From contig LSRY02000012.1 of assembly GCA_001643675.2 (NCBI GenBank), forward strand, positions 622,501 to 686,500: a DNA stretch of 64,000 nucleotides, in the 5' to 3' direction. Both the position numbers and the translations under genes were made by a program. Source of the stretch: Monocercomonoides exilis (Eukaryota > Preaxostyla > Oxymonadida > Polymastigidae). How positions within the stretch are numbered: position 1 is the stretch's first letter; each line of letters opens with the position of its first letter. Below the pieces are notes generated by a model. The model was not told the origin of the DNA. It was given only the letters and a program-made list of their open reading frames with translations, and ran no database searches. Shown piece after piece: positions 57,208 to 64,000 of this stretch.

Positions 57208-60200
57208 TTACTCGAGATAATATGAATTATCTGCAATGAGTGAAGACATTTCAACAAAGTCATTAAGCGAAGGCACAGGAGGAGACTGTTGAAACGTGGC
57301 TGCATTTGGCAAAAATGTTGAAGGTGATGATTTTTGTGGAGAACTCTTATTTAAGGTTCTCTGCACAAAGCCACCTTGGCTCGTTGGTGTTGGAAGAAAC
57401 GTTGAAGAAGAAAACGTTGTAGAAGGAGGTGATTGCTTGGAAGACAAAGAGAATGAATCAAATGGATTGGAAGAAGATTCCTTTGGAGGAGAAGGCAAAA
57501 GTGTGCTGTATGAATGCAAAGGGCTGACATTGATGGCAGTCTGATAAGACGGCGACTGCTGGGAAAGCACAGATTCTTGTCTGGAATTTTGATATTTTGA
57601 ATATTGACTGGATTTTTTCATGGGAGCTTCGAAATGATCAGATGAATAAGAAGGCTCCAGAGAAATGTTTGCAGAAGGCATTTCATTCACAACAGGCGGA
57701 GCATTTGCCACTGGTAAAAAGGAAGAGGCAGAGGGAATCTGAGAACCATAGAAAGAGGAGGTTGAAGAAGAAGATGAAGAAGAAGTAGAAGAGGAGGAGG
57801 AGGGGAAAGTTGAGGAAGATGAAGAAGATGAGGAAGATGAAGAAGAAGGCTTAAAGTCTGGATCAATTTCCATCGAAGCGCCAGTTGCGAGAAAAGGAGA
57901 GTGCAGCGTATTCGGCACAACACTCGAGGAAGACAGCAGCATCGCCCCTCTTCCCTCTTTCCTCACGTCCCCCACAAACATCCCCTTTCTGCTGTCATTC
58001 TCGCTCTCTTCTCCCAACCCTTCTTCTCCTTCCCCTTCCCCTTCTCCTTCATTCATCTCATTCGAATCTGTCGCATTCTCCATCCCGTTCTCCATCGCGT
58101 TGCTCTCGTCACTCGCTCCTTCTGAGCTGTCGCTGTTGTTTCGGCAGCTGTCAGAAGCGCTGCGGTTCTGCAGCGCATCCACACGCTGGCCGAAGCAGCC
58201 GTCTCTGCTTTCAGACCCCGTCAGTTCAGTTTGATCAGAAGAGGCTGAAGAGATGGAAGTAACAGAAGAGATAGTTGAGTCAGAAGTATCAGAATTATCA
58301 GAACTATCAGAAGAACCAGATGAATCAGTCATATCTGACGAGTCCAGCTCTTCTTCGCCTTCGCACTCGTCGCTGTGGATGGTGACGACACTGTTGCCAA
58401 AGGGAATGCTGCTTGGTGTGCGCGAATGGCGTGAAGAATGAGTGTTCAATGCTTCCGTTGCATAATCTGGCTGAAGGAAAGATGGAGTCATGTTGAGAGG
58501 CTGTTGGGGCTGATATTGTTGATATTGTTGATATTGCTGCTCTTGTTGTTGTGGTTGTAATATCAATTGCTGTGTAATATCTGAATTCTTTCTGTTTGTT
58601 GTTACTGCTTCTGTTGATGCTGTTGATGCAGGCGGTCCAAACGACGTCTGCATCGCAAACGGCCTCATAATCATCCGCTCTTCCATCCTACTCCGCGAAT
58701 CGCTCAGTTTCCCTTTCGTTCTGCAGCTCCTCGAAATCCGGTCACTGCTTTTGTACTCATCATCACTATCGTCTTCTTCTCCATCCATCTTTTTTCCTTC
58801 TTTCTCTCTCACCCATCTCCCTCTCCCTTTCCCACCATACCCTTCTCTGTTTGGAGAAAAATGGAATTTTTTATTGCCCACCCGCCCAAACAGCTCGTCA
58901 AACATGTGTTGTGTGTCTTCGCTGACTTCTGTTTCGCCTGTGTCTGCCTTTGAAGAAGACTCTTCACTCCAATTGATGTAACTTTGTTGGTCATTTTGAT
59001 TGGACTGTTTGTTGAATGGAAGTTGAGATGACGAGAAGGAAGAAGAAGAAGAAGAAGAAGAAGAAGAAGATGAAGATGATGATGATGAAGGAGAGGAAGA
59101 GAACGAAGAAGAAATCCTATCCTGTGATAGATTCGCTTGAACCCTTCCAACTTCCACTTTTCCATTTTGAATACGTTTGCCACCTGAATATGAATTCCCC
59201 GCAAACAGAAACGAAGCTGGCGTAGAAGGAGCAGACATGGCTAGGCTGTAAGCACTGGAGAACGGCTTTACTGGACAAATCAGCTGTTTTGTTACTTTTT
59301 CAGGGGAGGAAAGGAGGCGAGAGTTGAAAGAAGAGGAGGGGAAAGAGGACAACGGATGGGACGAGCTTATACCCGATCCAATGTTTGCAGTGATGCAAGA
59401 AGGCTCAATTGCACAAGGTGAATCAGGAGGCCAGTTAACAGCCATCTGAGGAGATGAGACAGAACTCAAAGAAGAAGAGCCTAATGAGGAAGAAGAAGAA
59501 GACAAGCCAGAAGAAGAATAGGAAGAAGGAGAAGGCGCATTTTTGTTCTGACAAGACAAACAACGTGAACGGACAGAGGAAGGCGAGGAAAAATCGTCAG
59601 AGCCAGCTAAGTTGTGTGGGGCAGAGGTTGAAAGGCTCAGCTGTTGCTGCTGCTGTTGTGATTGTGATTGCGATTGCAATTGTGGTTGATATTGAGGATG
59701 CAGCTGATATTGTTGAGGAGGGTATTGCTGCTGCTGCTGCGGTTGAATGAAGACAGAAGGTGCAGAGGAAGACATGAATGAAGGAGGAGTTTGGGGGGAT
59801 ATGCCGAAATGAGGAGAGGAATAAAGAGAAGACGAGAAAGAAGAAGAAGAAGAACTGGAAGAAGAACTGGAAGAAGAACCAGAGGAGGAAGAAGAAGACG
59901 GAAAAACAGACGATGAAAAGGAGGAACCAGAAGATTCCGATGTGATTGCAGTAGTAGCATCAGCATCAGCATTCGAAGCATCATAAGCCTTCATTGTATT
60001 TGTATTTGTATTTCTATTTGATATTGCAGCTGCTGTTTTACTTGTAGTGTTATGATCATCGTCACTTGCCTGACAGAGAGAAATGCTGTGCCCACACTCC
60101 ATCGAATGGCCTGTGTCCTCAGAAACAATTCGTGTTGGCGCAGAATTCGACGAAGAATCGCTGGAAAGAGCTAAATGTGAATGATTTGTGGGCGCAATGA

Positions 60201-63200
60201 TCATAATTGGGGTGGTCTGCTGTGACGGCTGCTTGTTTGAGTGAGTGGAGATGAAGGAGCTTGGTCGATTATGGAAGGAAGGGGTTGAGGAGGGGTTGAA
60301 CGGAGAAGTGGAAGAAGAGGAAGAAGAGGAAGAAGAAGAGGAGGAGGAGGAAGAAGAAGAAGGTGAAGAAGAAGAGGAAGAGGAAGATAATAACGATGAT
60401 GATGAAGCCAAAGAAGAAAGAGATTCATGATTGTAACAAGGGGATTTGCCAGACTCAGAAGGAACAAGACGAGTCGGAGCAGGGCCAACAGAGGTTGTGG
60501 GTGTGAGTGTGGTGACAGGAAACAAAGAGGCAGGAGAAGAACGAGAAGAATGAGAAGAAGGGGAAATGGAGTCTGGTGAATGCAAGGGGTGCTGAAGAGG
60601 AAGGGAAGGAGGCATGGAGGGAGGAAGAGAGGGAGGAAGAGGCAAAGGATATGATTGGGTGGATGGTTGTGCGATTGGAAGATTCAATAGATTGCTTGAA
60701 TTGATATTAGTATTGGAATTGGAATTAGAGGAAGAGGAAGAGGAAGAAGAAGAGGAAGAATAATCAAAGTTCCTTGATTGACTATCCATTTTGTTAGAAG
60801 GCATGAGAGGTGGATTCAGATGAAGTCTGTTCGAATAGCACGAAAATTCATTTTGCAAAGAAGAAGAAGAAGAAGACAATGACGATGAAACTTTCTGTTT
60901 CTTCTTGGCGTCAATCAGAATTAACCCTCTTTCATTCACTGGATCCACCACAACACGCAGATAGCAGTGCTCATCTGTATCTTCATCATCATCATCATTA
61001 TCACCAGTATTATTATTATTATTACTTTCTTCTTCTTCTTCCACATCCATTCCTCCATTCTTAATCTTATCATTAACATTGGCATTATCATTTGCATTTC
61101 CCTTTGTACTTTCCTTCCTTCTCTTCTTCTTTTCCTCCTCCTCCTCCTCTTTCTCTCTCTTCCTCCTCTTCCTCCTCTTCTTCCTATCCAAACACAAATG
61201 CACAAAGTACTTCCCCCTCCATCGCGTGCAATACTTGCTCTTCCCTTTCAGCCACTCCCAGTTAAACCAGTCGTTCTTCGGGTGTACATATAGAAACGGC
61301 AGCTTCGCCTCCACAAACTGGTGGATGAAATGCGACGCATCCGACGGCTCGATCACATACTGCGGATACAACCCAGTCTCCACCACTGCTGACGTATACT
61401 TGATGTCGTTCCACTTCACTGGAATACCAAGACTCGCTGATTTCGTGCCCCATCGGCCCAATCCAACTGCCACAAAGGGAATATGCTGGCTGTGCAATGT
61501 GCTGTTCAGAAACGCCATTTCGCTCGCTGCTGTGTGTGTGTCCGTGCTGACAAAGGCGTCGGGGTCGCAGTAGACTATGTCAGCAATCGGGGGTGAAAAC
61601 AGAGGAGGGCCCAGCACTTTTACAGAGCGGCAGAGCAACGCAGAAGAAGGAAGAGAGAAAACGGAGATGCTTTTGGGTACATTGGCACGTGAAAAGGCAG
61701 TTGAATTGAGAGAAGAAGAGGCAGACGAAGGCAGCTGGTCAGATGATAGCTTTGCAGTGAAAAAGGAAGTCGATGAAATCCTCCTTATGGCACCTGATCC
61801 TGCTTTTCCTACTTCTCCTCTAACTCTTCCTTCTCTCCCTTCTTCTCTTTCTCTTTCACTTCCACTATCTTCTTCTTTTTCTTTTTCTTCTTCCTCCTCC
61901 AGTCCCTCCGATAGGAAAGTTGCAGGGACCGTGAAGTCTGCCGAGTCGTCCACGATGAGCGGGCGCAGCTTCAACAGCACGATTTCCACAGGATTTGTAG
62001 CCAAATTCACTGAAAGTGACACATTCACTGGGGACCCCATCGCCTTTGCTGCCACTTTCAAAATGTGGTCAACCGTCTTTGCGAAGTTGAACTGCTTCGT
62101 CTCCTTCATCAGCTTGTCGTAGGTCAGGCAGCGGATCGCCAGCTCGTCTATGCCAGGATAAAAGGGAACCAATCGATTATCTTCAAAGTTCAAGCACTGT
62201 GCTCCAAGTAATGAAAGCAAGCCGTCTTTCTCCATCTCTTCGATAGACGCGACAGTCAGAAACTGCGGAATGCCAAAAGCTTCTGTGTGGATGAGCGGGT
62301 CGAGGGAAGGGTCGACTGGATAAGGCGTGGCCGAAGGGCGGAAGCAGTGCGGATGGTGCACGCGGTGCTGGTGGAGGAAGTGGTGGGCGGGGGACAGCGG
62401 CGGCTTGCGCGCGGGTTCGAGTCCTGGTAGCGCCGACGTGTTGATTGAGGAGATTGTTGGGGTTGAATTTGGAATTGAAGAAGAAGAGGAAAAAGACAAT
62501 GAAGAAGAAGGAGAAGAAGGAGAAGGAGTAGAAGCATATGATGATGATGATGATTGCAATGTTGAAGCAATAGAAGAAGGAAGCACAGAAGAGCACTGGG
62601 ATGCTGTGTGGACGATGGATGGGATGGGCATTTGCGACACCTCTTGCAGTGTGGGCTCAGCATATTGAGGAGGAAAAGAGAGAGTGGCTGAGGGAGAATG
62701 CTGAAATGGAGGCAGAGCAGAAAGAGAAGAGTCAGTTTGAGAGAAGAGGGGAGGTTGGACCAAGGAAAGAACTGGAGAGGAGAAAGGAGAAGGGGAAAGT
62801 GAAGGAGAAGGGGACGGGATGGGTGAGCAGGCAACATAAGAGGAAGAGGAGGGAGAAAAAGAAGAAGAAGAAGAAGAAGATGATGATGATGAAGCAAATG
62901 AAGATTGCTTTGGTCGCAAAGAAGAAGTAATAGAAACAGAATTAGACGAAGGATAAGGAAGAGGATGAGGAAGGGGAAGGGGAAGTGGAAGAAGCGGCTG
63001 AGTTTGCATTTTGGCACAGAAGTTGGAAGGGTCGGTGACGTGGATAGAGGAATCTGAAGTGAATACAGAGTGAGAGGAGGATGAGGAAGAAGAAGAAGAA
63101 GAAGGCAAAGAATCATAAGCATGCGAATTCTGGTGTTGTATAGAAGAGGCAGGAAGAGAAGGAGGAATGTTGTATGGCTGGATGGTGACGAGGGAGGCAG

Positions 63201-63999
63201 GGTGAGTTGGAGAGGACGAAATGGACGGGGTGAATGAGAGACCGGGGAGCTGAGATGGAATAAAAAGAGAAGAATGAACTGGAGAAGAGGAGGAAGAGGA
63301 GGAAGAGGAAGAAGCAGAGTTCGAAGGGGGCGGTTGTGTTGTGAGGAGGACAGGAGATGAAATGGGGGTGACTGAAAGAGGGGTGGAGGTGATGGCGCAG
63401 CTGGTGTCTGCATAGAGCGGGGGCACACTCAACGGCGAAGGAAGAGCAGAAGAAGGATGAGAGATTATTTGACAGGGATTTTGACATGGAATTTGAGAGG
63501 GAATTTGAGGAGCATTTGAACTAAGGTGTGTTTGGTTGAGTGTCTTACTAAGTGCAGTTATTTCAGGCGATGACACGAACTGAAGATCGCCGATGGCTAC
63601 TGACGCTGCTCCTGTTGCTTCAGAATGAGAAGAATGAGATGAAATAGCTGGAACAGCAGAAACACCAGAAACACCAGAAAGGGAAGAATATCCAGCCTGA
63701 CCTTGGAACGGAGACAGGAGTTGAGGTGTCTTTGTGTCAGATGGAATGGGATCGGAGAAAATACATTCGTCCGGAGAATTAGTGACTGCTGTTACGAAGC
63801 TGCTGCTGTCAATTCCCCTCTTCCCGTTCTTCAGGAGCATTTCTTCTTTCTCCCGCTGAATTCGAATAATCTCCTTCATTTTTATCTCTCTTCCTTCCTC
63901 CTCTTCCTCCACCTCTTCTTCTTCTTCTTCTTCTTCTTTCTCTTCTTCTTCCTCTTTGTCGATGTCAATATCGATTTCGTTTTTATTATCAGCTCCCAT
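57208..63999 (-). CDS. giant Ser-rich protein with PEP-synthase-like (PPDK_N-type) C-terminal half, 5' probably off window
   Basis: Single frame of 2263 codons from an ATG at 63999; the true start probably lies beyond the right edge. Residues about 1-560 are Ser/Pro-rich. Residues about 565-960 match the rear half of bacterial PEP/pyruvate-binding (PPDK/PEP-synthase-like) proteins: DPLIHTEAFGIPQFLTV, FYPGIDELAIRCL, AMGSPVNVSLSVNL, VLLKLRPLIV, ADIVYCDPDAF, VAVGLGRWGTKSASLGIPVK, AVVETGLYPQYVIEPSDASH and LYVHPKNDWFNWEWL. Two acidic/basic inserts interrupt it, and it closes with LRVVVDPVNERGLILIDAKK. The last 1200 residues are almost pure low complexity (Ser runs up to about 20, Gln runs, Asn/Thr). 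The usual ATP-binding front half is not in the window. Enzyme activity cannot be judged. A Leu-rich frame inside 62256-63428 is a shadow. Confidence 0.75.
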   Translation of the reverse strand: MGADNKNEIDIDIDKEEEEEKEEEEEEEEVEEEEEGREIKMKEIIRIQREKEEMLLKNGKRGIDSSSFVTAVTNSPDECIFSDPIPSDTKTPQLLSPFQGQAGYSSLSGVSGVSAVPAISSHSSHSEATGAASVAIGDLQFVSSPEITALSKTLNQTHLSSNAPQIPSQIPCQNPCQIISHPSSALPSPLSVPPLYADTSCAITSTPLSVTPISSPVLLTTQPPPSNSASSSSSSSSSSPVHSSLFIPSQLPGLSFTPSISSSPTHPASLVTIQPYNIPPSLPASSIQHQNSHAYDSLPSSSSSSSSSSHSVFTSDSSIHVTDPSNFCAKMQTQPLLPLPLPLPHPLPYPSSNSVSITSSLRPKQSSFASSSSSSSSSSSFSPSSSSYVACSPIPSPSPSLSPSPFSSPVLSLVQPPLFSQTDSSLSALPPFQHSPSATLSFPPQYAEPTLQEVSQMPIPSIVHTASQCSSVLPSSIASTLQSSSSSYASTPSPSSPSSSLSFSSSSSIPNSTPTISSINTSALPGLEPARKPPLSPAHHFLHQHRVHHPHCFRPSATPYPVDPSLDPLIHTEAFGIPQFLTVASIEEMEKDGLLSLLGAQCLNFEDNRLVPFYPGIDELAIRCLTYDKLMKETKQFNFAKTVDHILKVAAKAMGSPVNVSLSVNLATNPVEIVLLKLRPLIVDDSADFTVPATFLSEGLEEEEEKEKEEDSGSEREREEGREGRVRGEVGKAGSGAIRRISSTSFFTAKLSSDQLPSSASSSLNSTAFSRANVPKSISVFSLPSSALLCRSVKVLGPPLFSPPIADIVYCDPDAFVSTDTHTAASEMAFLNSTLHSQHIPFVAVGLGRWGTKSASLGIPVKWNDIKYTSAVVETGLYPQYVIEPSDASHFIHQFVEAKLPFLYVHPKNDWFNWEWLKGKSKYCTRWRGKYFVHLCLDRKKRRKRRKREKEEEEEEKKKRRKESTKGNANDNANVNDKIKNGGMDVEEEEESNNNNNTGDNDDDDEDTDEHCYLRVVVDPVNERGLILIDAKKKQKVSSSLSSSSSSLQNEFSCYSNRLHLNPPLMPSNKMDSQSRNFDYSSSSSSSSSSSNSNSNTNINSSNLLNLPIAQPSTQSYPLPLPPSLPPSMPPSLPLQHPLHSPDSISPSSHSSRSSPASLFPVTTLTPTTSVGPAPTRLVPSESGKSPCYNHESLSSLASSSSLLSSSSSSSSPSSSSSSSSSSSSSSSSSTSPFNPSSTPSFHNRPSSFISTHSNKQPSQQTTPIMIIAPTNHSHLALSSDSSSNSAPTRIVSEDTGHSMECGHSISLCQASDDDHNTTSKTAAAISNRNTNTNTMKAYDASNADADATTAITSESSGSSFSSSVFPSSSSSSGSSSSSSSSSSSSSFSSSLYSSPHFGISPQTPPSFMSSSAPSVFIQPQQQQQYPPQQYQLHPQYQPQLQSQSQSQQQQQQLSLSTSAPHNLAGSDDFSSPSSVRSRCLSCQNKNAPSPSSYSSSGLSSSSSSLGSSSLSSVSSPQMAVNWPPDSPCAIEPSCITANIGSGISSSHPLSSFPSSSFNSRLLSSPEKVTKQLICPVKPFSSAYSLAMSAPSTPASFLFAGNSYSGGKRIQNGKVEVGRVQANLSQDRISSSFSSSPSSSSSSSSSSSSSSSSSFSSSQLPFNKQSNQNDQQSYINWSEESSSKADTGETEVSEDTQHMFDELFGRVGNKKFHFSPNREGYGGKGRGRWVREKEGKKMDGEEDDSDDEYKSSDRISRSCRTKGKLSDSRSRMEERMIMRPFAMQTSFGPPASTASTEAVTTNRKNSDITQQLILQPQQQEQQYQQYQQYQPQQPLNMTPSFLQPDYATEALNTHSSRHSRTPSSIPFGNSVVTIHSDECEGEEELDSSDMTDSSGSSDSSDNSDTSDSTISSVTSISSASSDQTELTGSESRDGCFGQRVDALQNRSASDSCRNNSDSSEGASDESNAMENGMENATDSNEMNEGEGEGEGEEGLGEESENDSRKGMFVGDVRKEGRGAMLLSSSSVVPNTLHSPFLATGASMEIDPDFKPSSSSSSSSSSSSTFPSSSSSTSSSSSSSTSSFYGSQIPSASSFLPVANAPPVVNEMPSANISLEPSYSSDHFEAPMKKSSQYSKYQNSRQESVLSQQSPSYQTAINVSPLHSYSTLLPSPPKESSSNPFDSFSLSSKQSPPSTTFSSSTFLPTPTSQGGFVQRTLNKSSPQKSSPSTFLPNAATFQQSPPVPSLNDFVEMSSLIADNSYYLE

Positions 64000-64000
64000 T

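Noticed and set aside
62405-62430. GGTTCGAGTCC, an exact tRNA B-box, on the plus strand
   Set aside because: It lies in the long minus-strand coding frame; no matching A-box at the right distance and no cloverleaf could be folded around it.
62256-63428. 390-codon Leu/Pro-rich minus frame
   Set aside because: Shifted frame of the Ser-rich giant protein (TCT/TCC read as CTT/CTC); no domain and it crosses the recognised PEP-synthase-like block.

Overview
The window is nuclear DNA of an intron-bearing protist. Intergenic DNA is AT-rich. Spliceosomal introns are mostly 45-330 bp with GT..AG ends. Exons carry many serine and glutamate homopolymer tracts. TAA, TAG and TGA all serve as terminal stops, so the code looks standard. 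A hybrid-cluster protein points to an anaerobe. Together with a decayed, lineage-restricted repeat-protein family and the kinase/SPRY-like family, this suggests a metamonad, most likely an oxymonad close to Monocercomonoides. That placement is inference from recognised families; I found no rRNA and no tRNA I would defend.

Layout. 1-2.2 kb: WDR3/UTP12 (small-subunit processome; 3' end off the window). 2.6-3.85 kb: a stop-riddled pseudogene. 4.2-6.8 kb: NSE4 of the SMC5/6 complex. 6.9-8.2 kb: a MON1/FUZ-type longin protein. 8.5-10.9 kb: an unrecognised low-complexity protein. 11.1-13.2 kb: INTS9-like Integrator subunit. 13.8-16.0 kb: MFS sugar transporter. 17.4-24.6 kb: a block of secreted or surface proteins on the minus strand (a vitellogenin-N-like secreted protein and two parallel beta-helix type I membrane proteins). 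24.9-25.3 kb: a PLAC8 protein. 25.3-29.5 kb: a gene-poor stretch with a Tc1/mariner-type MITE and a foldback element built from 21-bp iterons. 29.5-33.8 kb: splicing factor CLF1/CRNKL1. 34.1-38.0 kb: MORN-repeat TKL kinase. 38.1-39.6 kb: membrane-anchored cathepsin C-like protein that has lost its catalytic residues. 39.6-42.2 kb: second MITE copy. 42.2-46.1 kb: Kelch membrane protein split by an in-frame TAG. 47.2-48.6 kb: LCAT-like lipase. 49.4-51.5 kb: hybrid-cluster protein. 51.7-52.7 kb: PHO80-type cyclin. 53.3-53.8 kb: ribosomal protein uS10. 54.2-57.0 kb: pseudokinase with a SPRY-like tail. 57.2-64.0 kb: a huge serine-rich protein carrying the C-terminal half of a bacterial-type PEP-synthase-like enzyme; it probably continues off the right edge.

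The genes are not an operon: each has its own strand, introns and flanks. Themes that recur are nuclear RNA processing (WDR3, INTS9, CLF1), genome maintenance (NSE4), surface and secreted proteins, and signalling. Three patterns run across the whole window. Introns sit mainly near 5' ends while 3' exons are long and GC-richer. Microsatellites lie on exon/intron borders or stop codons. Several family members have lost catalytic or start/stop integrity.
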